Below are positions 8,969 to 17,713 of a stretch of 64,000 nt of DNA, piece by piece. The stretch covers positions 1 through 64,000 of the forward strand of contig JAOPYI010000115.1 of assembly GCA_025964675.1 (NCBI GenBank). Reading direction: 5' to 3'. The notes below the pieces were generated by a model, which was not told the DNA's origin, made no database searches, and saw only the letters and a list, made by a program, of their open reading frames with translations. The first letter of the stretch is position 1. The number at the start of each line of letters is the position of its first letter. Made by a program: the position numbers and the translations under genes. The DNA is from Sphaerisporangium sp. GTDB lineage: Bacteria; Actinomycetota; Actinomycetes; Streptosporangiales; Streptosporangiaceae.

Positions 8969-9741
8969 TGAGTTACAAGGCCAACTTCCGCATCTGGCGT
9001 GGCGAAGGCGGCGAGGGCAAACTCGAGGACTTCGTCGTCGAGGTCAACGAGGGCGAGGTCGTCCTCGACGTCATTCACCGGCTCCAGGCCACGCAGACCC
9101 CCGACCTCGCGGTCCGCTGGAACTGCAAGGCCGGCAAGTGCGGCTCCTGCTCGATGGAGATCAACGGCAGGCCGAAGCTCGGCTGCATGACGCGCATGTC
9201 GACGTTCACCGAGGACGAGACGATCACCGTGACCCCGATGCGGGCCTTCCCCGTCATCAAGGACCTGGTCACGGACGTGTCGTTCAACTACCAGAAGGCC
9301 CGGGAGATCCCGTCGTTCACCCCGCCGGACAATGTCCAGCCCGGCGAGTACCGCATGCAGCAGATCGACGTCGAGCGGTCCCAGGAGTTCCGCAAGTGCA
9401 TCGAGTGCTTCATGTGCAACAACGTCTGCCACGTGATCCGTGACCACGAGGAGAACAAGGCGGCCTTCGCCGGCCCGCGCTTCCTCATGCGGATCGCCGA
9501 GCTGGACATGCATCCGTACGACGTGGCCGACCGCAAGGACTCCGCGCAGGAGGAGCACGGTCTCGGCTACTGCAACATCCCCAAGTGTTGCACCGAGGTC
9601 TGCCCCGAGCACATCAAGATCACCGACAACGCGCTGATCCCGATGAAGGAGCGCGTCGTCGACCGGAAGTACGACCCGCTGGTCTGGCTGGGCAACAAGA
9701 TCTTCAAGCGGTCGAGCTCGACCGGCTCCAAGACGGGTTAG
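8968..9741 (+). CDS. sdhB: Succinate dehydrogenase iron-sulfur subunit (Sdh1 type)
   Basis: A 257-residue electron-transfer subunit. The plant-ferredoxin-like domain binds [2Fe-2S] through CKAGKCGSCSMEINGRPKLGC (split over about residues 53-74). The C-terminal domain carries CIECFMCNNVC for the [4Fe-4S] cluster and CNIPKCCTEVCPEH for the third cluster. The order anchor-A-B matches mycobacterial Sdh1. The ATG overlaps the sdhA stop by one base. A strong hairpin follows the stop codon. Confidence 0.95.
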   Translation: MSYKANFRIWRGEGGEGKLEDFVVEVNEGEVVLDVIHRLQATQTPDLAVRWNCKAGKCGSCSMEINGRPKLGCMTRMSTFTEDETITVTPMRAFPVIKDLVTDVSFNYQKAREIPSFTPPDNVQPGEYRMQQIDVERSQEFRKCIECFMCNNVCHVIRDHEENKAAFAGPRFLMRIAELDMHPYDVADRKDSAQEEHGLGYCNIPKCCTEVCPEHIKITDNALIPMKERVVDRKYDPLVWLGNKIFKRSSSTGSKTG

Positions 9742-9751
9742 GACCGGGGCC

Positions 9752-9785
9752 TACGGGCTGCTGACCGCACGGTGAGCAGCCCGTA
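9752..9785. terminator. Bidirectional hairpin terminator between sdhB and the convergent envelope gene
   Basis: TACGGGCTGCT and AGCAGCCCGTA form a perfect 11-bp stem with a 12-nt loop, 10 bp after the sdhB stop and 22 bp after the end of the convergent gene. There is no T tract, which is common for actinobacterial terminators. Confidence 0.65.
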
Positions 9786-9807
9786 CGCCGGGTTCGTGGA
9801 TCGCGGG

Positions 9808-10920
9808 TCAGGAAGGGTCGCGCCGGAAGCGGCCGAGAAGGCCACGGCGCGGCTTGTCCGCAGTCGGGGTCGGCGGCTGACCCGTCTGCGCGGGACCCGC
9901 CATCGGGTCCGCGGGAGGCGGTTGCTGCCCGGCCAGCGGGAACGTCAGCGTGGCGTCGGAGGCGTAGCCGGGGTGCTCGTGCTCGTCCTGGCGGGGCCAC
10001 GGCTCGGATGGCCCGGCCGGAAGCGCGACACCCTGCTCGTACACCGCGCCGTACCCCTGCGGGTCGTGCGGGAACGGGGAGCCGGGCCCAGGCACGTTGG
10101 GATAGCCCTGCACCGGCACGAAACTGATGATCGGCGCGTATGCCGTGCCCCCGTGGTAGACCGGGTAGCCGGGCATGGGGAGGCCGCCGCCGGGCAAGTC
10201 GTCGCCGCGGTGCCTGCCCGCAGAGCGGGGGCCCGCCTTGCGGATCGCCGCCGCGTGCGCCATGCGCCGGATCCTGCCTTCGAAGATCAGCACTCCCAGC
10301 ATCACCAGAACGGCCAGCAGCACGCCCGGGATGGCCAGCTTCCTGCTCAGGGTGAGCTGGTCGTACTCAGGGGACGCGTTGCGGATCTCGATGGGCACCG
10401 AGTCGGGCGTCGGGTCCGCGAAGGACGGGCTCGGCCCGGACGTCTCCGTCGGGGTCGGCGTGACCAGCGCGAGCGACACCTGGGGCTCGGGTGCCACGCT
10501 GTCGACCGGAGCCTGCGTCGTCGTGGGCACGATCGGCGGGTTGGACGGGATCGCCGGCATGCTCGTAGGCGTGGGCAACGACGCCGGCGGTACGACGGGA
10601 GAGGTCTTCGTCGCCGCCGGATCGGGCGTCTTGGTCGACTTGGGTTTCTTGCTCGGCTTCGGGGTGACCGTCGTCGTCCGGGTGACCGTCGGGTCGGGGC
10701 TTTCCGTGATCGTCACCGTCACGGTCGGCTCCGGCGCGGCACTGGGGCTGTCGGTGATGGTCGGATCGGTCGGCTCGATCTGGGTCGGATTGACCACGGT
10801 GACCTGGGCGGCGTTCGCCCGGGGGGCCGTCATCGGCGCCGTCACGAGCAGCACGGCGCCGGTGAGACCCAGCGACCCGACCACTGCGGACACGGCCGTC
10901 ATACGCACGCGTCCGCTCAC
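9808..10920 (-). CDS. Proline/threonine-rich secreted membrane-anchored protein, unknown function
   Basis: A 370-residue protein of unknown function. An N-terminal signal sequence (ends near APRANA) is followed by about 150 exported residues rich in Pro, Thr and Ser (PEPTVTVTI, KPSKKPKSTKTPD). A transmembrane helix lies near residues 192-212 (LAIPGVLLAVLVMLGVLIF), and then an intracellular tail rich in Pro, Gly and Tyr ends in basic RRGLLGRFRRD. GTG 10920 is chosen because GGAGG lies 7 nt upstream; GTG 10941 is possible. It follows another anchored stalk protein and the secretion-like cluster on the same strand, so it may be an accessory envelope component; that link rests on position only. 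Confidence 0.7.
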   Translation of the reverse strand: MSGRVRMTAVSAVVGSLGLTGAVLLVTAPMTAPRANAAQVTVVNPTQIEPTDPTITDSPSAAPEPTVTVTITESPDPTVTRTTTVTPKPSKKPKSTKTPDPAATKTSPVVPPASLPTPTSMPAIPSNPPIVPTTTQAPVDSVAPEPQVSLALVTPTPTETSGPSPSFADPTPDSVPIEIRNASPEYDQLTLSRKLAIPGVLLAVLVMLGVLIFEGRIRRMAHAAAIRKAGPRSAGRHRGDDLPGGGLPMPGYPVYHGGTAYAPIISFVPVQGYPNVPGPGSPFPHDPQGYGAVYEQGVALPAGPSEPWPRQDEHEHPGYASDATLTFPLAGQQPPPADPMAGPAQTGQPPTPTADKPRRGLLGRFRRDPS

Positions 10921-11017
10921 CGCTGCCCTCCGCCTCGCCACCCTTGCCGATCAATCTCAATACTAGTTCGGTAAAAGTAGCAGTAAAGGGCGTTTAGCAA
11001 CACAGCCCAGAAGAGAC

Positions 11018-12862
11018 CTATAGTTTCCGGAAGAGCCGCCGGCGCCTGAGCTTCAGCTGCAAGGCCAGCGCCGCCAGCAACAGGACCACCGCGGCGATGG
11101 CGGCGGGCAGGCCGCGCACCACGTGGGAGTCATCGTGGTCGGCGTCCGCCACGAGCTCGCGCTTCTCCGGACGGATCTCCTGCGGCAGTGGCGCGCCCAT
11201 CGCGGGATCCGGGGCGCCGGGGACCGCCGCCGGAGCACGACCTGGAACCTCCTGGCCCGGAACGCCCGCGCCCGGAAGCGGAGCCTGTCCCGGGACCTGA
11301 GCCTGCCCGGGGGCCGGCGCCTGGGCCGGAGCCGGTGACACGCCCGGGACCGGTGCGGCGCCCGCGGGCGGTACGGCGCCCGGAACCTGCGCGGGTGCGG
11401 GGGCGATCGGCGGTACCGGGGCCGCCATGGGCATCTGGATGCCGGCGCTCAACGGTGCCACCGGCGGAGCCTGAACCGGTGCTGGGACCGGAGCCCGGAC
11501 GGGCATCGGCGCCGGCTGCGGGATCGTGACGGGCGCCGGCACGGAGCCTTTCGCGGGCTCCGCGGGGATGCCGGGCGCCGGGTGCGGGATCACGGGGGAG
11601 GCCTTCGGCTTGCCCGATGGGTGCCGCGACGCCCGCACGGAGTCCCCTGGCGGCGCCTGGGGACCGGAGCCGAGCTTCTGCGCCCCGACCTGGTGCATGC
11701 CATTCGTCTGAGGCGGCACAGCGGTCAGCTCGATGACTCTCTCGGCAGGCTGCTCGGCACCCGCGCCGGCCAGGGCCAGGGCGTCCTTTGGCGTTACGAC
11801 CTCATCCGGTCTAGCGGCGCCTTTACCGCTAATGTCGACCCCGCTAAATTCGCCCGCTTTATCCTTTTTGTCTTGAATGTCGCTAAGGTTCTCGCTGTCG
11901 GTCTTGGGTACGGAACCGGCCGGGTCAGGCGACACGGGGGTCACCAGAGTCACGGAATCGGCCGGCCCAGGCGACACGGGGGTCACCGGAGTGGCGGGCG
12001 ACTCGTCACCGACCTCACCTTTCGTCCCCTGGGCGTTCGTTCCCTCGCCCTTAGAGGCGTCACCCCTCCCCGCCTCACCCTTGGCGGCCCCCGCAATCAG
12101 GATCTGGCCATCCGCCGGCTCGCCGTTCGCATGCTCGTCCTTCGGGTGCTCGGGCCCGGACGAACCGGGTGACACGAGCACCTCGGGCGTGGTGGCTTCT
12201 CCGGCGGAGTCCGGCGCCGAGCCTGGGCCCGGGTCGCCGCCCTTCAGCGGAGCCAGGGTGAGCGCCTGCTCCTCGATCTCCGGATCGGCCGTGCCCTGTG
12301 ACGGCCTCTTACCAGACGTGGGAAGCGAGGTCAGCTCGCCGGACGGCTTCCTGACGCGGAGCTTGACGTCCGCCATGCGCCTGACCCACTGCACGCCGCC
12401 GGGGTCGCGCATTTGGGCGACGGCGGTCACGCCGACCTCGTCCGCCTCCCGGGGAACCTCCATCGTCACATCGACGGTCCTGGTGCGCGCGACCTCGCCC
12501 AAGTCGCAGATCTGGGGCCGCGACGCCGGCTTGGACGGAGTGCCGGCCGTGTCCTCGCACGCGACAGAAGCGAGCGCGTTCCTCGGAGTGGTGGCCACGG
12601 CCAGCCGTGCCCGCTCCGCCGGGCCGTCCAGCGTGACATGGAAGTGCAGGACGTCGCCCGCGCGGATCGGCGCGCCCTGCCGGGCCTGCTCGCCGGTGGT
12701 CAATAGGCGCACGCTGAGCTGGGCGCTGTCCCCCGTGTCCGGTGGCTCCACAGAACCACGCTCCGCCGCGAGCGCGGTGAGAGTGGATCCCCCGCCACCC
12801 AGAACCAGCGCTCCAACGCCGACTACGGACACCACCCTGGCACGTCGCCATCCACCGGCCAC
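11018..12862 (-). CDS. Long surface stalk protein with C-terminal membrane anchor, unknown function
   Basis: A 614-residue predicted surface protein. An N-terminal signal sequence (VVSVVGVGALVLGGGG...LTALAA) leads to a globular domain of about 120 residues with two cysteines (ASVACEDTAG, PQICDLGE) and a beta-rich look. A long acidic, Pro/Gly-rich segment follows, then an almost pure Pro-Ala-Val stalk (PAPVQAPPVAP...). It ends in one TM helix and a basic stop-transfer tail KLRRRRLFRKL. There is no LPXTG motif. The start is uncertain: GTG 12862 has GGGGA upstream and gives a clean signal peptide; ATG 12943 would overlap mutT. It resembles wall-spanning stalk proteins generally; the binding partner is unknown. 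Confidence 0.7.
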   Translation of the reverse strand: MAGGWRRARVVSVVGVGALVLGGGGSTLTALAAERGSVEPPDTGDSAQLSVRLLTTGEQARQGAPIRAGDVLHFHVTLDGPAERARLAVATTPRNALASVACEDTAGTPSKPASRPQICDLGEVARTRTVDVTMEVPREADEVGVTAVAQMRDPGGVQWVRRMADVKLRVRKPSGELTSLPTSGKRPSQGTADPEIEEQALTLAPLKGGDPGPGSAPDSAGEATTPEVLVSPGSSGPEHPKDEHANGEPADGQILIAGAAKGEAGRGDASKGEGTNAQGTKGEVGDESPATPVTPVSPGPADSVTLVTPVSPDPAGSVPKTDSENLSDIQDKKDKAGEFSGVDISGKGAARPDEVVTPKDALALAGAGAEQPAERVIELTAVPPQTNGMHQVGAQKLGSGPQAPPGDSVRASRHPSGKPKASPVIPHPAPGIPAEPAKGSVPAPVTIPQPAPMPVRAPVPAPVQAPPVAPLSAGIQMPMAAPVPPIAPAPAQVPGAVPPAGAAPVPGVSPAPAQAPAPGQAQVPGQAPLPGAGVPGQEVPGRAPAAVPGAPDPAMGAPLPQEIRPEKRELVADADHDDSHVVRGLPAAIAAVVLLLAALALQLKLRRRRLFRKL

Positions 12863-12939
12863 CGCAGATCCCCGTCCCCCGATACGATGCGCGACAAACG
12901 CGTCACGCTGTGTAACTGTTATCTCACATCCTGCCGGGT

Positions 12940-13329
12940 TCAACCCTCAGGGATCAGATCTTGTACGGCCCGGACGATCGGGAGGTCGGCGGGGAGCCAC
13001 GCGATGTCGAAGAGCTCGCCAGGAGCGAGCCAGCGCAACGCCAAGTGCTCGTGGGGGTGCGGAACGCCCGAGGTCAGCCGGGCCAGCCAGACGCGCAACA
13101 CGTACCCCGGGCTGAGCGGCCAGTCGCCGCCGACCCTGTCCCCGACGGCGATCCCGACGCCGAGTTCCTCCTGGCACTCCCGGATCAACGCTTGCTGGTC
13201 GGTCTCACCGGGGTCGACCTTGCCGCCGGGAAACTCCCAGCCGCCCGCCATCTCCGGCGGCGCCGCGCGCTGGGCCGCCAGCAGCCTGCCCCCCTCGACG
13301 ATGGCCGCCGCCACAACAATCTTCTCCAT
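12940..13329 (-). CDS. mutT: MutT-like Nudix hydrolase (8-oxo-dGTP diphosphatase family)
   Basis: A 129-residue Nudix protein of typical MutT length. The Nudix box is complete: G-KVDPG-E-TDQQALI-RECQEELG. MutT enzymes hydrolyse oxidised nucleoside triphosphates, which prevents mutation. The start MEKIVVAAAIVEGGRLL is standard. It lies 81 bp after the SLT-NlpC/P60 gene on the same strand and may be read with the secretion-like cluster, although function does not link them. Substrate range in this family varies, so the oxidised-dGTP role is inferred from length and sequence style. Confidence 0.9.
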   Translation of the reverse strand: MEKIVVAAAIVEGGRLLAAQRAAPPEMAGGWEFPGGKVDPGETDQQALIRECQEELGVGIAVGDRVGGDWPLSPGYVLRVWLARLTSGVPHPHEHLALRWLAPGELFDIAWLPADLPIVRAVQDLIPEG

Positions 13330-13410
13330 GCGGGTAAAGAGTAAGGAGTCTCCTCCTCATATCGCTCAGGGACACTTCGAGAATGCGGCAAGTGACCGGA
13401 ATGACCTGAT

Positions 13411-14499
13411 CTACGTAAGGCCGAGACGTTTGAGCTGTCCGACCACATTCGGGTTCTCCAGCGGCCGCGTGTAACCGACGATGTTGGGCCGGTCGCGGTA
13501 CGTCGTGACCTTGATCGGCCCGCAGAGGGTGCATCGGGCCTCGACCATCTTGCCGGGCGAGACCACCATGCCGACGTGCCCCGGGCTGTTGGAGGAGGTG
13601 CCGGGCCCCGCGTTGAAGAAGACCAGGTCTCCCGGCTGCTCGGAGCCCTTGCTCACCTTGGCGCCGAACGGCCACTGGCCGAAGGTGGTGCGCGGGATGG
13701 ACAGCCCGGCCGCCCGGTAGGCCATGTAGATGATGCCCGAGCAGTCGAAGCCGTTCGGTCCTGTGCCGCCCCAGACGTACGGCTTGCCACGCTGGGCCAG
13801 GGCGTACTCCAGGATCTTGCGGACGAGGTCGGTCGGCGCCGCTTCCACGATCGGGGTGTCGCACGCCGGGTCGGCCTCCGGGGGCACCTCGAGCGTCCCG
13901 TCCGAGGCGTACCGCCTGGCGATCACGAGCACCTGCTCGACGTACCACATCGCGTGGTTGTAGACGAAGAGCGCGCGCTTGAGGTCGCCCGGGGCGCCGT
14001 TGCGCTTGAGCATCTTCGCCGCGCCGAGGATCGCGTCGGCCGGGTTGTAGACGTCCGCGTAGCCGTCGCCGTCGCCGTCCGAGGCGTACCCGCTGAACTT
14101 CGACGGGATCTTGATCTTGGACTTGCCGCCCCAGGTGCTGATCAGGAACTGCATGGGACCGGCGGCGCCGGCGTAGTTCGTACCGCTCTTCACCCCGGTG
14201 AGGTTGGAGCGGCCATGGTCGGTCTCGCGCTTGCCCACGGCGGCCAGCACGGTCCACTGGACGCCGGTCTTCTTTCCCCACTTCTTGTAGAGCTCCAGGT
14301 AGTTCGCCGGGATGTCCGACTGGGCGGTGGTGGAGACGTTCGTCACCTTGGTCACCCCACCGCCCGAGCAGTCGCCGCCCCCGCTGCCGCCGCCGAGGAA
14401 CGCGGGGAACGTGCTCATGAGCATGGGCGCCATGATCAGGGTGACCAGTACGACCCCGGCCAGCCCGATGAGCAGCGCTACGCGCACCCGGGAGGTCAC
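13411..14499 (-). CDS. Bifunctional peptidoglycan hydrolase: SLT-like plus NlpC/P60 domains (T4SS TcpG/VirB1 role)
   Basis: A 362-residue membrane-tethered cell wall hydrolase. After an N-terminal TM (VALLIGLAGVVLVTLIMAP) comes a lysozyme-like domain with the catalytic glutamate in GKRETDHGRSN and AGPMQFLIS. It is followed by an NlpC/P60 peptidase with cysteine in FDCSGIIYMAYRAAG and histidine in HVGMVV. This SLT + NlpC/P60 pairing is typical of the hydrolase that opens the wall for Gram-positive conjugation machines (Tn916 Orf14, TcpG). GTG 14499 overlaps the upstream stop (GTGA), coupling it to the cluster; an upstream ATG at 14568 lies within the preceding gene. Confidence 0.9.
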   Translation of the reverse strand: MTSRVRVALLIGLAGVVLVTLIMAPMLMSTFPAFLGGGSGGGDCSGGGVTKVTNVSTTAQSDIPANYLELYKKWGKKTGVQWTVLAAVGKRETDHGRSNLTGVKSGTNYAGAAGPMQFLISTWGGKSKIKIPSKFSGYASDGDGDGYADVYNPADAILGAAKMLKRNGAPGDLKRALFVYNHAMWYVEQVLVIARRYASDGTLEVPPEADPACDTPIVEAAPTDLVRKILEYALAQRGKPYVWGGTGPNGFDCSGIIYMAYRAAGLSIPRTTFGQWPFGAKVSKGSEQPGDLVFFNAGPGTSSNSPGHVGMVVSPGKMVEARCTLCGPIKVTTYRDRPNIVGYTRPLENPNVVGQLKRLGLT

Positions 14500-15152
14500 G
14501 GGGTGGTCCCGTTTCCGGTGTCCCCGTCCTGGCCCGCGTCGGCGGGCTGCATGTCGAAGACGCGCCACTCGCTGCCCACCTGGGTCAGCGTGATCGCGTA
14601 GTCCGCACTACGCTCCTGCGGCCCGCTCTTGGCCGTGATGCGCTGGACGGCGGTGACCACGAACACGATCGACCCGGCCGAGATGTCGCGAATGGACTTC
14701 GCCCGCGCCGATCCGAGAGAGACCGTCTGGTCGGCCCGGTTCTGCTCCACCGTGGCCGGCGTGGTGACGTCCCGCGCGAGGATCACGCCGAGCTCCGGCG
14801 TGGTGAAGCCCTTCAGGCGCTCGGCGTATGAGGCGGGGTCCTCGTCGAACCGGAACGTCGCGTAGGAGACCGTGAACCGCTGGGCCATGTCCGCGGCCTG
14901 GGCGATCTGGTCCTTGGACAGCGGCAGGTAGTTGTAGATGTCGAACGAGCCGGGGCTGATCGCCGGAGCCGGCGAGGCGCCCGGGGACGACGGCGCGGCG
15001 GGGGTCGTGGAGACCACCGCCGCCCTGCCGGGAGGACCGGCGTGCTCGGAGCCGCCGGGGGCGGGCCGCATGGACAGATAGATGCCGACGGTCGCGAGGG
15101 CGACGACCACACCGGCGAAGACAAGTCCTCGCCGGTCGTTCACCTGCATCAT
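14496..15152 (-). CDS. Small membrane-anchored protein of the T4SS-like cluster
   Basis: A 218-residue protein of unknown function. One N-terminal TM (LVFAGVVVALATVGIYLSM) is followed by a Pro/Ser linker and a soluble domain of about 130 residues, placing the bulk outside the cytoplasm. The domain's size, the pattern AQRFTVSYATFRFDE and the ending SEWRVFDMQP suggest an NTF2-like/VirB8-like fold; I infer this and cannot prove it. The ATG is 2 nt after the VirB6-like stop with AAGGAC upstream, and its own stop overlaps the NlpC/P60 start. It would be the second VirB8-like subunit of the cluster beside the TcpC-like protein. Confidence 0.75.
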   Translation of the reverse strand: MMQVNDRRGLVFAGVVVALATVGIYLSMRPAPGGSEHAGPPGRAAVVSTTPAAPSSPGASPAPAISPGSFDIYNYLPLSKDQIAQAADMAQRFTVSYATFRFDEDPASYAERLKGFTTPELGVILARDVTTPATVEQNRADQTVSLGSARAKSIRDISAGSIVFVVTAVQRITAKSGPQERSADYAITLTQVGSEWRVFDMQPADAGQDGDTGNGTTP

Positions 15153-15154
15153 CG

Positions 15155-17713
15155 TCAGTCCTTGTCCCGGTCGGCCGGTCGCAGCCAGAAGGGCGAGGAC
15201 TCGCCCTCACCGCCGCCGGAGTCGGACCGCGGCGGCAGCCAGAGCGGCGGCGCCTCGCCGGACCCCGACCGCCCGCCGCCGGACAGCCAGCCGGACGACC
15301 CGCCGTTCGACGACCTGCCGGACCCGTTGGAGGACCTGCCAGAGCCGTTGGACCTGCCGGACGAGCCGCCGAACAGACCACCCGGGGAACCACCCGAAGA
15401 CCGTCCGGCCGCCGGCCGGCCGGAGGAGCCACCGGACGACCCCCCCGAGGAACGGCCGGAGGAGCCGCCGGAGGAGCCGCCGAACAGGCCGCCAGAGGAG
15501 CCACCCGACGACCCGCCGGAGGAACGGCCCGACGACCCGCCGCCGCCCGACATGCCGCGAGGCCCACCCGCCGTGGAGCGCGGAGCCCTCGGCGCCGATC
15601 CCTCGGAACGGCGGGAGGACCCACCCGAGGTCCCGCCGGAGGAACCTCCAGAGGAGCCGCCGGACGAACCGCCAGAGGACCGCGAGGCCCAGCCGCCACC
15701 TGACCTGCCGCCGAACCAGCTACCCGCCGAACCGCTGCCCGCCGAGCCTGACCCGGTGCTGGTACGCGTGGCCGGGCGCGGGCTCGGCACGTTGGCGCCG
15801 CCGGGGCGCCCCGAGCCGCCGTTGCGTCCGGACAGGTTGAGCGGCGGGGCGGCCCCGGGACGTGGTACGGCAGTGCCGCGCCCGGTCGCCTTGCGGCGCG
15901 CGCCCGCCTGCCCGTCGGCGTCCAGCGGCGCCGGCTGAGCGCCCACGGGAACGCGGGTGCCGCTCTGCTGCGTGGCGCCCGGGGTGACCTCCTCGCCCCT
16001 GACGCGGCCCTGGGCGACCGCGGCGCCGGCCGCGGCCGCGCCGCCACCCGCCATGGCGGCCGCGTTGATGATCGGCTCGGCCTTGCGCAGGCCCCAGCGG
16101 CCCATCCTCGCGGCGGCCACCGGCGGCAGCGCGTTCGCGGCACGCGACAGGGTCGGCGCGGAGGCCGCTTCGCCCAGCATCCTCGTGGTGAGCGTGTGGC
16201 CGTCCATGGACGAGAAGAGGTGCTGGAAGGGGCGCCGGTAGAAGAACACCGCGATCGTGAGCAGCGCGATGAACATGATCTGCATGCCCCAGGGGAGGTT
16301 CGTGGAGATGATCAGCGCGTAGCCGTACACCAGTACGCCCAGCACGAGCGCGAGCACGGCCTGCCGGAGCAGCGTGCCGATCAGCATCTCGACCCAGCGC
16401 ATGGCGATGATGCGCCCGGAGCCGGGATGGACGCCGATCAGCAGGAACACCGGCCCCATGATCAGCAGCAGCAGGAAGCCGATCTTGAGCGCGATCAGCG
16501 ACACCGCCACCAGGAAGATCAGCACGCCCGCGACCATGGCGGCCATCAACGCGCCGATCGCGATGCCGAGCCTGCTCGTCCAGTCCTTGCCCTGGAAGAG
16601 GAAGAACACCGGGGTGCTCTCGAGCGGCTTGGCGACCTCCTGCTCGAACCTCGCCTGGTGGGCGCTGGAGCTGGGCTTCTGCCCCGAGGACTGCTCCAGG
16701 ACGTCGGTCGCCTGGATGTCGAGCATCGTGGCGCCGAACGACCGCACGATGGGCGCGCCGGCGTCGGCGGTGCCGAACTCGCCCATCAGCCATGGCTTGC
16801 AGACGAGCGTGGACCACAGCGCGTCGGCGTTCTGGGCGACGCCAGGGGTGCCGCTCTGGCCGTAACCGCCAGGGCCCACCTTGGCGTTGGTCTGCCCCTT
16901 GACCGGCAGGCAGGACGCCCCACCGGCCCCGGGGAGCCCGCTGAACGCGGAGTTGACGATCTCGCCGGTCTTGTCTGTCACGGTCTTGCCGAGGCCGGTG
17001 AAATCCCCCGGGCGGCTGAAGAACCACACGGCCACCGTGACCGCGAGGATCATCCAGATGACGCCCTCGGCCGTCGTGCTGGCGCGCTTGCGGATCAGCC
17101 CGTACCACGCGAGCCAGACCGCCCCGAGCAGGATGATCACCCGCAGGTACGGCCAGTACATGGCGTTGGCGAGGTTGGTGACGATGTCGTCCACCACGTT
17201 CTTGATGGACTGGAGCGGTCCTTCGGTCGCCGCCGCCTGGTAGGTCGTGATCGTCATCCGATCGATGGCCTTGGCCCAGGAGAACACCGTGTTGGCCCAC
17301 GCGTTGCCGAGAACCGCCGCCACGTCGCTGCAGCCGAGCCCGTAGGTGTGCCAGAACTGCCCGGCCATGCCGTACCGGTCGTAGTTGGTCAGGGGCTCCG
17401 CCACGCCCTTGGCGGTGGTCGTGGAGGCCGCGCCCGTGGTCGTGCCCGTCGACCCGGTGACGCCGAGGCCGCCCGTGCCGGGTGCGGGGTCCGGCGGGGG
17501 CGGCTTGACGAGCCCGTCGACGCCGCCGCCGACGATCTCGGGCGCGAGGTCAGGCGACAGGTCGCACAGCCCGGCCGCACTGGCCGTGGTGGGAGAGAAC
17601 GCGATCGGCACCACGACCACGCTGGCGAGGATCACCAGAACAAGAAGGACCTTACGCCGCAGCCTTCTCACCGCACCCCGTTCGGACGACCTCGAAACCT
17701 CACGGTGTCTCAT
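15155..17713 (-). CDS. VirB6/TrbL-like polytopic channel protein with Gly/Ser tail (TcpH/ConG role)
   Basis: An 852-residue membrane protein. A signal-like segment ends in TTASAAG, followed by a glycine-rich loop and then several hydrophobic helices between about residues 180 and 500 (for example LGIAIGALMAAMVAGVLIFLVAV and IGFLLLLIMGPVFLLIGV). The fold and place next to VirB4 match the VirB6/TcpH channel subunit of Gram-positive T4SS. The C-terminal 230 residues are a cytoplasmic or wall-side tail dominated by GGSSG repeats. The ATG overlaps the VirB4 stop (ATGA). Function as the inner-membrane channel is inferred from topology and neighbours. Confidence 0.82.
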   Translation of the reverse strand: MRHREVSRSSERGAVRRLRRKVLLVLVILASVVVVPIAFSPTTASAAGLCDLSPDLAPEIVGGGVDGLVKPPPPDPAPGTGGLGVTGSTGTTTGAASTTTAKGVAEPLTNYDRYGMAGQFWHTYGLGCSDVAAVLGNAWANTVFSWAKAIDRMTITTYQAAATEGPLQSIKNVVDDIVTNLANAMYWPYLRVIILLGAVWLAWYGLIRKRASTTAEGVIWMILAVTVAVWFFSRPGDFTGLGKTVTDKTGEIVNSAFSGLPGAGGASCLPVKGQTNAKVGPGGYGQSGTPGVAQNADALWSTLVCKPWLMGEFGTADAGAPIVRSFGATMLDIQATDVLEQSSGQKPSSSAHQARFEQEVAKPLESTPVFFLFQGKDWTSRLGIAIGALMAAMVAGVLIFLVAVSLIALKIGFLLLLIMGPVFLLIGVHPGSGRIIAMRWVEMLIGTLLRQAVLALVLGVLVYGYALIISTNLPWGMQIMFIALLTIAVFFYRRPFQHLFSSMDGHTLTTRMLGEAASAPTLSRAANALPPVAAARMGRWGLRKAEPIINAAAMAGGGAAAAGAAVAQGRVRGEEVTPGATQQSGTRVPVGAQPAPLDADGQAGARRKATGRGTAVPRPGAAPPLNLSGRNGGSGRPGGANVPSPRPATRTSTGSGSAGSGSAGSWFGGRSGGGWASRSSGGSSGGSSGGSSGGTSGGSSRRSEGSAPRAPRSTAGGPRGMSGGGGSSGRSSGGSSGGSSGGLFGGSSGGSSGRSSGGSSGGSSGRPAAGRSSGGSPGGLFGGSSGRSNGSGRSSNGSGRSSNGGSSGWLSGGGRSGSGEAPPLWLPPRSDSGGGEGESSPFWLRPADRDKD
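15190..15720 (-). repeat. Low-complexity GGSSG-coding repeat region
   Basis: Imperfect short repeats coding GGSSGGSSGG and SGRSSGG fill the 3' end of the VirB6-like gene. On the plus strand they read as CCGGAGGAGCC-like units. Such tracts expand and contract easily, so length may vary between strains. Confidence 0.8.
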
